This document shows positions 7,824-15,980 of a stretch of 19,080 nucleotides of DNA, one piece after another. A program made the translations under genes and the position numbers. Source of the DNA: Clostridia bacterium (GTDB lineage Bacteria; Bacillota_A; Clostridia; Oscillospirales; CAG-272); the NCBI GenBank assembly GCA_017501345.1, contig JAFVXC010000018.1, positions 1 to 19,080 on the forward strand, read 5' to 3'. Within the stretch, counting starts at the first letter, position 1. Every line of letters starts with the position of its first letter. The notes under the pieces are model-generated. The model saw only the letters and a program-made list of their open reading frames with translations, was not told the DNA's origin and did no database searches.

Positions 7824-7846
7824 TCCCTTTTACACAAATTCCCGCA

Positions 7847-7874
7847 TTGAAAGAACACTACTTGCATATAAATA
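7847..7874 (+). promoter_or_regulatory. Possible promoter of the amylase-branching enzyme pair
   Basis: TTGAAA at 7847-7852 followed after 16 bp by TAAATA at 7869-7874, inside an AT-rich run TATAAATATAGAAT that offers other -10 choices. It lies about 40 bp upstream of the start codon and is divergent from, and next to, the glyA promoter. Weaker than the other promoters in this window. Confidence 0.45.
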
Positions 7875-7912
7875 TAGAATAAACCCAAATGCCGAGCCAA
7901 AGGAGAAGCACG

Positions 7913-10069
7913 ATGCAAAAAAACTGCCACGATCCCATCCACGCGATCTTCAGCGACGAGAGCCCGCGCTATCGCTTTCCCGCAGAGCCCGATCCGGGGG
8001 ATACAGTCCGTCTTTCACTTCGCACTCCGAGAGGACGAGCCGCACGCGTCGTGCTTTCGCTCGGGAAGGACGAGACCGCGCTTCAAATGTCCCGTAGAGA
8101 GATGGCGGAGGGAGCACACGGCTCGGAATACTTCGACTATTATGACGCCTCGATCGACTGCCCGAAGGCGGCTCTTCCCTACCGCTTTCTCATAGAGCTC
8201 GACGGCGAGACCTATCTTTGCAACCGCACGGGCGTATCCCTTCTTCCACTCGGTGCATCTGCCGTGACCGACGGTGACTTCTGCATCCTCCCCTCCTTTC
8301 ACGTGCCCGATTGGGCAAGGGGTGCCGTGATGTACCAGATCTTTCCCGACCGCTTCTGTAGTGGCGACGAAAAAAATGACGTCACGAGCCGCGAATACTA
8401 CTACACGGGCGGTCACGTCGAGAGGGCTAGCGATTGGAACGCCCTCCCGACGGATACCGATTACCGACGCTTCTACGGTGGCGACCTGCGCGGCATTCTC
8501 GACAAGCTCGACTATATCCGTTCGCTCGGCGTCGAGGTCATCTATCTGAATCCGATCTTCGTCTCTCCCTCAAGTCACAAATACGATGCAGAGGACTATG
8601 ATCACGTCGACCCGCATTTCGGAGTGATCACAGACGATCTTCCGTATGAAATGGAGCCGTGGGAAAAGAGCAACGCCACTGCACTGAGATATATCCGCCG
8701 CGTAACGTCAAGGGAAAATCTCGACGCGAGCGACGCGCTACTCGCTCACCTCTGCGCGGAGATCCATAAAAGAGGGATGCGGATCATCCTCGACGGCGTT
8801 TTCAATCACTGCGGCTCATTTCATAAATGGATGGATCGCGAGGGGATCTATCACTCGAGGGAGGGCGCATATCACACAGAGGACAGCCCCTACCGCAGCT
8901 TCTTTCGCTTTTCGGACACGGGGGAGGACGGTCACACCGCATACGAGGGCTGGTGGGGACACGACACCCTGCCGAAGCTGAATTACGAGGGCTCTGAGGC
9001 ACTCGTCGGTGAGATCCTGCGCATTGCGGAAAAATGGGTGTCCCCACCGTACTCCGCGGACGGCTGGCGACTCGACGTCGCTGCGGATCTCGGGCATTCT
9101 CCCGAATATAACCACGCCTTTTGGAAGAGCTTCCGCAAACGCGTAAAGGAAGCGAATCCCGATGCGATCATCCTCGCAGAGCACTACGGCTCACCGCGCG
9201 CGTGGCTCTCGGGCGACGAGTGGGACACCGTAATGAACTACGATGCCTTTATGGAGCCCGTCTCCTTCTTCCTCACGGGAATGGAGAAGCACAGCGACGG
9301 AATGCGCGAGGATCTCTATCAAAACGGCGAGGCGTTCTTCGGTCTGATGCTCGAAAAAATGGCGCATCTCCCCATACAGTCCCTTCTCACTGCAATGAAC
9401 GAGCTCTCAAATCACGACCATTCGCGCTTCCTCACGCGCACAAGCCGCACGGTCGGGCGTATCTCCACGGTCGGATCGGAGGCGGCGTCACGCGGTATAA
9501 ATAAAGCGGTCTTCCGTGAGGCTGTGACGATCCAGATGACCTGGCCGGGCGCTCCGACGATCTATTACGCCGACGAGGCGGGACAGGTTGGCTTTACCGA
9601 TCCCGACAGCCGCCGCACCTATCCGTGGGGACACGAGGATCTCGGGCTCATCGATCTGCACCGTGCGCTCACCGCAGTGAGGCGGCTCTGCCCCGTGCTC
9701 CGCGACGGTTCTTTGAAGCCGCTTTTCGCATCTTACGGACAGATCGCCTACGGAAGATTTGACGAGGAGAAGGGCGATGCCGCCGTTATCGCGGTCAACA
9801 ATACGGCAGAGGACCGTACCCTCCCCCTCCCCACGTGGGAGCTCGGTCTCCCGACAACCGCCGTCTTCGGGGAGATCTTCCGCTCGGACAGGCAAGGAAT
9901 CATCCTACAGGAGGGCTTTCTTCCCTCCCTCTCACACGACGTGCGGCGCACAAATTCTATCACGCACACAGCAGAAGGCGGCATCCTCACGCTGACGCTC
10001 CCTCCCGAGTCGTCGGTCATCCTCGTCACCAAAATCGGGCAATACGAAAGGCGGTACAAGACAAAATGA
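7913..10069 (+). CDS. GH13 alpha-amylase-superfamily hydrolase (neopullulanase / maltogenic amylase-like)
   Basis: 718 residues from the ATG at 7913 (AAAGGAG 7 nt upstream; an ATG 24 nt earlier in frame has no comparable site). Residues ~1-130 form a beta-rich N-terminal domain of the kind that precedes neopullulanase and cyclomaltodextrinase cores. The barrel starts at WARGAVMYQIFPDRF and has the four GH13 regions: region I DGVFNHCG, region II DGWRLDVAAD (nucleophile Asp388), region III ILAEHYG (acid/base Glu423), region IV NELSNHDHSRF (Asp502). A beta-sandwich domain closes the protein. No signal peptide is present, so it should act on intracellular maltooligosaccharides or glycogen. The stop overlaps the start of the branching-enzyme gene (ATGA). 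Precise specificity (neopullulanase, maltogenic amylase, alpha-glucosidase) cannot be read from sequence alone. Confidence 0.9.
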   Translation: MQKNCHDPIHAIFSDESPRYRFPAEPDPGDTVRLSLRTPRGRAARVVLSLGKDETALQMSRREMAEGAHGSEYFDYYDASIDCPKAALPYRFLIELDGETYLCNRTGVSLLPLGASAVTDGDFCILPSFHVPDWARGAVMYQIFPDRFCSGDEKNDVTSREYYYTGGHVERASDWNALPTDTDYRRFYGGDLRGILDKLDYIRSLGVEVIYLNPIFVSPSSHKYDAEDYDHVDPHFGVITDDLPYEMEPWEKSNATALRYIRRVTSRENLDASDALLAHLCAEIHKRGMRIILDGVFNHCGSFHKWMDREGIYHSREGAYHTEDSPYRSFFRFSDTGEDGHTAYEGWWGHDTLPKLNYEGSEALVGEILRIAEKWVSPPYSADGWRLDVAADLGHSPEYNHAFWKSFRKRVKEANPDAIILAEHYGSPRAWLSGDEWDTVMNYDAFMEPVSFFLTGMEKHSDGMREDLYQNGEAFFGLMLEKMAHLPIQSLLTAMNELSNHDHSRFLTRTSRTVGRISTVGSEAASRGINKAVFREAVTIQMTWPGAPTIYYADEAGQVGFTDPDSRRTYPWGHEDLGLIDLHRALTAVRRLCPVLRDGSLKPLFASYGQIAYGRFDEEKGDAAVIAVNNTAEDRTLPLPTWELGLPTTAVFGEIFRSDRQGIILQEGFLPSLSHDVRRTNSITHTAEGGILTLTLPPESSVILVTKIGQYERRYKTK

Positions 10070-11964
10070 ATCCGAAAATCTCCTTCTCTCCTCTTGATCT
10101 CTACCTTTTTCACGAGGGCACACACCGTTCGCTCTACCAAAAAATGGGCGCACATATTACAGCCGAAAGCGGCATCCCGGGAACGCACTTCAGACTGTGG
10201 GCGCCGAACGCGCGGGCGGCTGCCCTTCTCTCCGCACGTGGAAATTGGCAAAGCTCCGCGCATCCGATGGAGCGACGGGACGGAGGCATCTGGGAATGCT
10301 TCGTCCCCGAAATGGGCGAGGGCGAGCTCTATCGCTATGCGATCACGGGCGCGGACGGCATCTGCCGCTACAAATCCGACCCGTTTGCCTTCCATTCGGA
10401 GCTTCGCCCGAGAAGTGCCTCGATCGTGTCATCGCTCGGCGGCTACGTATGGAGCGACCACGCGTGGATGCACCAAAGAGAGCGCTCCGATCCGCGAGAG
10501 AAGCCGATCGCGGTCTACGAGGTGCACCTCGGCTCGTGGAAAAAGGATTACGGATACAGCCCCGAGACCGGCTTTCTGAATTACCGCACGCTCGCGCATC
10601 AGCTTGCGGACTACGTTTCCTATATGGGCTACACACACGTCGAGCTGATCGGTATCTCGGAGCATCCGCTCGACGCGTCGTGGGGCTATCAGGTGACGGG
10701 ATACTACTCCCCCACGAGCCGCTACGGCACCCCCGACGATTTCCGCTATTTCGTCGATCATATGCACCGAAGCGGCATCGGCGTGATCCTTGACTGGGTC
10801 CCCGCGCATTTCCCGAAGGACGCGTTCGGGCTCTCCGACTTCGACGGCACCTGCCTCTATGAGCACACCGATCCCCTACGGCGCGAATACCCCGAATGGG
10901 GCACGCGAGCGTTCGACCTCGGGAAAAGCGAGGTCGTATCCTTCCTCACGTCGAACGCCTTCTACTGGATAAGAGAGTTCCACGTCGACGCACTCCGCGT
11001 CGATGCGGTCGCCGCGATCCTCTTTTCAAGCTTCGGGAGATATGAATGGAGACCGAATCGCTACGGCGGTCCCGAGGATCTTGAGGGCATCGCATTCCTG
11101 CAAAGGCTGAACCGTGCCCTTTCCGAGGAGACGAGCGCCTACCTCATCGCAGAGGATTCCTCGATTATGTCGGGGATCACAAAAAGAGTCGAGGACGGCG
11201 GCATCGGCTTCAAATTCAAATGGAATATGGGCTGGATGAACGACACGCTTCGATATGTGAAGGAGGATCCGCTCTACCGCGGCTACCATCACGATAAGAT
11301 CACCCACAGCATCGACTACGCCTTTCTCGAAAGCTTTATGCTTGTCCTCTCGCACGACGAGGTCGTGCATCTGAAGCGCTCGATGCTTGAAAAGATCCCC
11401 GGGCGCATCGAGGATAAATTCGGCGGACTCAAAACGCTCTATACCTATCAGATGACGCATCCCGGGAAGAAGCTCCTCTTTATGGGGCAGGATTTCGCAG
11501 AGACCGCGGAATGGATGGAGGACCGTGAGATCAACTGGAGCTTGACCTATCACTCGGGCCACCGCGACGTGATGAATTGTATGCGCCGCCTGCTCACGCT
11601 CTATAAAAAGCACCCGGTGCTCTACGTTGACGCAGGCGATCCCGCGACCTTCGAATGGGTAAATCGAAGCGACGCAATGCGCGCAACGGTAAGCTATATG
11701 CGCCGAAATCCGTGGAATTATAACGACGCGCTGCTCGTGATCTGTAATTTTGCTCCTATGGATCACGGCACCTATACCTGCGGTGTTCCCTCCCCCGGAT
11801 CGTATCGAAGGATCTTCAGCACGATCGACGTGGGAGACGTACCGCCCGCAAGCCAACCGATCTACCACGCCGAAAACCGCCCGTGCGACGGCTACCCATA
11901 CGCGCTCACCCTCCACCTCCACCCCTACGAATCGGTGGTCTTTGCATTCCAAGCGGAAGAATAA
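10066..11964 (+). CDS. glgB: 1,4-alpha-glucan (glycogen) branching enzyme
   Basis: 632 residues starting at the ATG that overlaps the preceding TGA (10066-10069); the frame is open further upstream, but only inside the amylase gene. Order: a CBM48-like beta-sandwich (about 35-140: GTHFRLWAPNARAAALLS), then a GH13 barrel beginning AVYEVHLGSWKK. Branching-enzyme hallmarks: HPLDASWGYQVTGYYSPTSRYG, region I GVILDWVPAHF, region II ALRVDAVAAIL (nucleophile Asp313), region III LIAEDSS (Glu363), region IV LSHDEVVH (Asp431), then KLLFMGQDFA. It cuts alpha-1,4 chains and rejoins them as alpha-1,6 branches. Length is at the short end of GlgB, lacking the extra N1 module. Partnered with the upstream hydrolase it suggests an alpha-glucan storage/turnover operon. 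No glgC, glgA or glgP is in view. Confidence 0.95.
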   Translation: MNPKISFSPLDLYLFHEGTHRSLYQKMGAHITAESGIPGTHFRLWAPNARAAALLSARGNWQSSAHPMERRDGGIWECFVPEMGEGELYRYAITGADGICRYKSDPFAFHSELRPRSASIVSSLGGYVWSDHAWMHQRERSDPREKPIAVYEVHLGSWKKDYGYSPETGFLNYRTLAHQLADYVSYMGYTHVELIGISEHPLDASWGYQVTGYYSPTSRYGTPDDFRYFVDHMHRSGIGVILDWVPAHFPKDAFGLSDFDGTCLYEHTDPLRREYPEWGTRAFDLGKSEVVSFLTSNAFYWIREFHVDALRVDAVAAILFSSFGRYEWRPNRYGGPEDLEGIAFLQRLNRALSEETSAYLIAEDSSIMSGITKRVEDGGIGFKFKWNMGWMNDTLRYVKEDPLYRGYHHDKITHSIDYAFLESFMLVLSHDEVVHLKRSMLEKIPGRIEDKFGGLKTLYTYQMTHPGKKLLFMGQDFAETAEWMEDREINWSLTYHSGHRDVMNCMRRLLTLYKKHPVLYVDAGDPATFEWVNRSDAMRATVSYMRRNPWNYNDALLVICNFAPMDHGTYTCGVPSPGSYRRIFSTIDVGDVPPASQPIYHAENRPCDGYPYALTLHLHPYESVVFAFQAEE

Positions 11965-11977
11965 CGCGACACAAAAA

Positions 11978-12000
11978 GGGCTACCGCAATGCGGTAGCCC
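11978..12000. terminator. Hairpin terminator between glgB and the surface-protein gene
   Basis: Perfect 10-bp stem GGGCTACCGC/GCGGTAGCCC with loop AAT. On the - strand it is followed by TTTTTGTG, an excellent intrinsic terminator for the 12038-15598 gene. On the + strand the tail is GTTGGGGTTTT, weaker, so glgB probably shares it. Confidence 0.85.
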
Positions 12001-12037
12001 GTTGGGGTTTTGATCCGTATGGGATCTATTTGTGAGA

Positions 12038-15000
12038 TTAGTATACGTCTACGCCGTCAACAACAACGTTGAGCTTATCGGTTCCCATGGAGTTCTTGTT
12101 GCCCCACAGGGTGGATCCGGTATTGATGCCCTTATCGTTGATCTCATAGCCGTTAACGATGGTGTTGTTAACGATCAGCTCGTAAGACTTACCGTAATCG
12201 TTTCCGATCTCAACAGCAGCCTTCAGATCGGTGAGACCGCCGTTGTCGTTGAAGATACAATCATTCAAGGTCAACTTGGTATTTTCCGTACCGTAAAGCA
12301 GAAGAGCCTTACCGTCGGAATTGAAGGTGCAGTTGTTGAAGGTGGCCTCGGGAGCGCCCCAAGTCCAGATGTTATAAACGTCACCGCTTACGTTAAAGGT
12401 GCAGTTGTTGAATTCACTGTTACCGTAAAGCGTATAGGTTCCGTTAATGGTGCAGTTGTTGTAAGTAGCGTTACAACGTGCGTAACCAATATAAGTGGAG
12501 CTATTGGTTGTGATCGTAATATTCTCAAAAACAACCGTGGAGCCGTCAAGACCGTAATCACAGTTTTCTCCTCCGGATCCAACCTTGGTCACTGCAACAC
12601 TGGTATCAGCGCCGCTACCAACGATGGTCAGGGTCTTACCCTTAGCCGCAGCAGGAATAATGTAATTGCCGGAGCTCAGATAGACGGTACCTGCACCATT
12701 GGAAACAGCAGTACCAAACGTGGTGGCATCGCTTGCATAGGCATAGGTCTTTCCGGTGGTTGCATCGGTGTAAACGCCGTTTTCGTTAGGAGTTTGAGCG
12801 CAAACGATTTTGTATCCGCCGTAATCCTTTGCAGCAGTATCGGCAGCAAGAAGACGTGCCTTGATTTCTTCATTTGCAACTGTCACAGTAATTGCAGAAC
12901 CGTCACCGTTTTCTTTGTTAGTAAAGATCATTCCTTTGCCTGCAAATGTTACGTTGGTACCCTTCAGGGTAACAGAAATAAGCTTTGTACAAGCACGGAA
13001 CGCATATACGGGAATTTCTACGTCACCTTCAATTATAACGGAGGTCACTTCCTTCATATCTCTGCAAGCACCGTACTCAAGAATTTCAACGGTTGCAGGA
13101 ATGCTCAAAGTAGTAATTCCGCTGTTCTGGAAAGCTTCCTTGGAGATTGTGGTAACGGTCGAAGGAATTACGACCTCGGTCACATTGAGTGCATTACGGA
13201 ATGCCTGATAGCTAATGTTGGTCAGACCCTCATTCAGTACAACCTTAGAAGCAGAAGTGTCGCGGAATGCTCTGTCATTAAGCGTAGTTACAGTAGAAGA
13301 GAGAATAATTTCTTCAACATTGCTGTTGTATGCAAACGCATATCCACCGATGGTGTCAACACCCTCGGGAACAGTTACGGTAGTTCCCTCGTAATCAGCG
13401 GGAACCAGATACAGCGTCACCTCATCCGTGACACCGTCGGTAATCAGGGTCAAGCCGTCAACTTCGGAGAAGCTGTAAACCTCAAGCGTGCTGTTTGCGT
13501 CAACACCTGCGGTTGTCCAACCGTCAGCGATGGTGCAGTCCGTAAATTCGGCGCTCTCATTAGAACCGCGGAAGTAAACAAGGTGCTTCGTTCCCTCGGA
13601 CTCGTAAACGGTAATATCGGAATCCGTGACCGTGATGTCAACATTAGAGCCGTTGGTACGAACGAAGTATCTGCCGGCATTCACAGTACAGTTTTCTACG
13701 TTGACGTCGCCGCTGTTCTGAATATTGATGAAGCCGTTAGGAGCATCTGTAACAACAGAATTCTTTACGTCAATAAGCGTATCCACATAGCCGGAAATGC
13801 AGGTTCCGTTGAAGGTACAGCCGTCAAATGCTACGTTACCGATTCTGTTGGCACCGGAAGCACCGACAGTTACATATTCGCCGGTAAACACGCAACCGCT
13901 GAAGAAAATATTGGATGCAGCCGCAGTCAGATCAATCGTCTTAGCGGTATTCGCAAAGGCGATATTCTCAAAGGTAGTAACCGCAGTAGCGGTGGGGAAG
14001 CCTGCCTGTGCATCAGCAAAGCCGTTGACCGTGACGTTACCGGTGAAGGTAACGGCAGGAGCGGTCTGTGCGCCGCGCAGAGAGTAAGTGGAAGCGGTCT
14101 CGCCAACAAAGGTAATTACAGTGTTGGGATCGCCTGCGGGAACACCGCCCTGATAGTTGTTACCGGTACCGCGACCAACGATGCCGTTCCACTTAGGATA
14201 CTGGTTGATTACGTGGTCAGCCGAATATTCACCTGCTGCCATATAAACGTAAACCTGCTTGTTCCAATAAGCCTCGTTGGTCTTAATGGTTTCAAGTGCA
14301 GCGGTCAGCTCAGCGTCGTTGGAAACATACAGCTGCATAGTGGTGCCAACCTCAGTGGACTTAACACCGTTGATAATGATGTTCTCAGGCTTCAGGTTGA
14401 TGCTCTGTACGTCGATAGCACCGACGGAGCTGCTTGCATCATAGTTGAAGTAAACAAAGGTATCCTGCGTTGCGGCAACACTCGTCACAGGAGACGCGCA
14501 CATAGCAACGTCTTCAATATGAGAGTTGTAGAGCCAAACATAGCTTGCAGTTTCCTCGCCGTGTGCGGCATCACTTGCCTCGTCGATCATAATGTCCTTG
14601 CCGCCGGTGTTCTTGATCGTTACGTTTTTCAGAGTAACGACAGAGTTCCAACGAACATAGATACCCTCGCGGGTATTGCCCTTACCGTCCATCGTCACGT
14701 TCTCAAAGGTAACGTTTGCGCCGTTCTTAACGGTAAAGATATGCGTACCGCCGTAATTCTTGTTGATGATAACCTCACCAAGACCTACAACAGTAACATT
14801 CTTGCCTTCAACGACAATAGGACCGCTTGCTACGTTATGCACACCGTTTTCAAGGAATACAACACCGCCGTCTTCAGCGTTCTTGATAGCCTCAGCAATG
14901 CTTTCGCCGGGAGCGACGGCAACGGAAGCCTTTTCGTCGTAATCACTACCGAAGCTATCCTCTTCAGCCCCGAGCTGAGTAGCCATAATGTTGATACCAA

Positions 15001-15598
15001 GGTCGATCTGGGGAACGTTCACGCCATCGTGGTTTGCGTCGTTGCCAACCGTCGTGGGCATATAAACGACCAGAGCGAGGTAAACGGGAGCTGCAGCTGC
15101 CTCGAGCTTACCGGACTTCGAGTAGCCTGCCGAGATCTTCGTCGTCTCGGTTGCATTTACCATAGCGGCCTCGCGGGTCTCGTATGCACCGGTTTCGCCG
15201 TTTACACCCTCAACAACGTCGAAGTAGATGTAGTCGGAGAGCTTGAAGCTTTCGCCCTCTGCATTCACGCCGGACTTCTCAGAAACGATGTTCACGCCGA
15301 GCTGATACTTCAGCGCAAGCGTGCCTGCGTTCGTAATTCTGAGATACGCTACGTCAACGTAACCGGGCTCCCAAAGGTTGCCGTCGAGAATGTTGGAAAC
15401 GTTTTCCACACTCTCCCAGGAATCTCCGTCCCAGTATTCAAGCGCAACGTCGAGATTTCCCGACTTGATCACATTGTTCGCACTCGTTACAGAGTCGGTA
15501 AACCACGCGTAGGTGGTACCGAGCAGCATCGAGAAGCAAAGCAGCAGCGACAGCGCGCTCATCAGAAGCGCTCTTTTCGTGCTATGTCTTTTCGTCAT
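12038..15598 (-). CDS. Large secreted SipW-type-signal protein with beta-helix and BspA-type leucine-rich repeats
   Basis: 1186 residues from the ATG at 15598 (AGGAGG 8 nt upstream; 42 further upstream codons are open but lie before this site). The N-terminus is basic, then hydrophobic, ending GTTYAWFTDSVTS, the hallmark of SipW-dependent signal peptides (TasA/camelysin relatives), followed by a head domain (about 32-215). Residues ~225-730 contain repeated beta-strand turns with V/I-x-F-E-N-V and NCT-like units typical of right-handed beta-helix proteins. About 740-885 are BspA-type leucine-rich repeats (IGGYAFAYNSNVEEIILSST, LNDRAFRD, ISYQAFRN, ISKEAFQN). About 940-1186 are a second beta-helix (TYNNCTING, FNNCTFN). 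No LPXTG or C-terminal membrane anchor is seen. Likely a matrix or surface component by family analogy; ligand unknown. No SipW signal peptidase gene lies in the window. Codon use is strongly biased (see findings). Confidence 0.85.
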   Translation of the reverse strand: MTKRHSTKRALLMSALSLLLCFSMLLGTTYAWFTDSVTSANNVIKSGNLDVALEYWDGDSWESVENVSNILDGNLWEPGYVDVAYLRITNAGTLALKYQLGVNIVSEKSGVNAEGESFKLSDYIYFDVVEGVNGETGAYETREAAMVNATETTKISAGYSKSGKLEAAAAPVYLALVVYMPTTVGNDANHDGVNVPQIDLGINIMATQLGAEEDSFGSDYDEKASVAVAPGESIAEAIKNAEDGGVVFLENGVHNVASGPIVVEGKNVTVVGLGEVIINKNYGGTHIFTVKNGANVTFENVTMDGKGNTREGIYVRWNSVVTLKNVTIKNTGGKDIMIDEASDAAHGEETASYVWLYNSHIEDVAMCASPVTSVAATQDTFVYFNYDASSSVGAIDVQSINLKPENIIINGVKSTEVGTTMQLYVSNDAELTAALETIKTNEAYWNKQVYVYMAAGEYSADHVINQYPKWNGIVGRGTGNNYQGGVPAGDPNTVITFVGETASTYSLRGAQTAPAVTFTGNVTVNGFADAQAGFPTATAVTTFENIAFANTAKTIDLTAAASNIFFSGCVFTGEYVTVGASGANRIGNVAFDGCTFNGTCISGYVDTLIDVKNSVVTDAPNGFINIQNSGDVNVENCTVNAGRYFVRTNGSNVDITVTDSDITVYESEGTKHLVYFRGSNESAEFTDCTIADGWTTAGVDANSTLEVYSFSEVDGLTLITDGVTDEVTLYLVPADYEGTTVTVPEGVDTIGGYAFAYNSNVEEIILSSTVTTLNDRAFRDTSASKVVLNEGLTNISYQAFRNALNVTEVVIPSTVTTISKEAFQNSGITTLSIPATVEILEYGACRDMKEVTSVIIEGDVEIPVYAFRACTKLISVTLKGTNVTFAGKGMIFTNKENGDGSAITVTVANEEIKARLLAADTAAKDYGGYKIVCAQTPNENGVYTDATTGKTYAYASDATTFGTAVSNGAGTVYLSSGNYIIPAAAKGKTLTIVGSGADTSVAVTKVGSGGENCDYGLDGSTVVFENITITTNSSTYIGYARCNATYNNCTINGTYTLYGNSEFNNCTFNVSGDVYNIWTWGAPEATFNNCTFNSDGKALLLYGTENTKLTLNDCIFNDNGGLTDLKAAVEIGNDYGKSYELIVNNTIVNGYEINDKGINTGSTLWGNKNSMGTDKLNVVVDGVDVY

Positions 15599-15675
15599 TT
15601 GTTTTTCCTCCTGAAATAGATTTTCGATTGACGAATATATCTGAACGCCGAATGCGTAAAGATCAAAAAATTGAA

Positions 15676-15772
15676 TACAAGTTACACTTGTAGCGCTTTG
15701 TGTAAAATGCACAAAATCAGACAAATCACCCCCCCCCGATCGTCATTTTGACGAAACGAGAGAGGGTGATTT
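15676..15772 (-). promoter_or_regulatory. Structured 5' leader of the surface-protein gene
   Basis: Three inverted repeats lie between promoter and start codon. 15676-15692: TACAAGT/ACTTGTA, 7 bp, 3-nt loop. 15697-15715: TTTGTG/CACAAA, 6 bp. 15723-15772: AAATCACCC/GGGTGATTT, 9 bp, enclosing a 5-bp hairpin CGTCA/TGACG at 15741-15753. The outer stem begins in a run of nine C on the + strand (nine G in the transcript) at 15729-15737. The leader is about 195 nt long. This could be a stabilising or regulatory leader; it matches no riboswitch class I recognise. Confidence 0.5.
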
Positions 15773-15799
15773 CCCAAACACACGTTTTTTTGTGGTGAA

Positions 15800-15828
15800 A
15801 TTATACCACCATCCGGGCGAAATGTCAA
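15800..15828 (-). promoter_or_regulatory. Consensus sigma-A promoter of the surface-protein gene
   Basis: On the - strand: TTGACA (15823-15828), a 17-bp spacer, TATAAT (15800-15805), consensus at all 12 positions. Predicted transcript start near 15793, giving a leader of about 195 nt. Together with the ideal ribosome site and biased codons this predicts very strong expression. The intergenic span 15599-15980 otherwise holds only this leader, an A-rich stretch at 15838-15868, and the ldh upstream region, where no clear promoter was found. Confidence 0.9.
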
Positions 15829-15980
15829 TGCCTGCCACCAAAAAAAAGAATCTTAGCAAAAAAAATTTACATTTTCGCGGGTTTTCGACTCAGGCACGTT
15901 TCTCCGTAAAAAGCGTATCGAAGACACATACATCGGGCAAACTATCCCGTGAAAAAAGAAACAGATACGGAGGCAATTCT

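Noticed and set aside
6564..7850. + strand open frame of 428 codons across glyA
   Set aside because: Antisense shadow in codon register with a certain glyA gene; no start signals.
12300..12560. Repeated GTTGTT / CAGTTGTTG-like words that might suggest a repeat array
   Set aside because: They are coding repeats of the beta-helix turns (NNCT units); spacing and sequence are not those of a CRISPR or non-coding repeat.
12032..15619. Long + strand open frame of 1195 codons
   Set aside because: It is the exact codon-register antisense of the surface-protein gene. Its translation has no domain I recognise, there is no ribosome site, and codon bias of the sense gene explains the open frame.
15792..15980. 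Upstream extension of the ldh frame (63 more codons)
   Set aside because: It crosses the consensus promoter of the divergent gene and has no ribosome site; the ATG at 15981 does.
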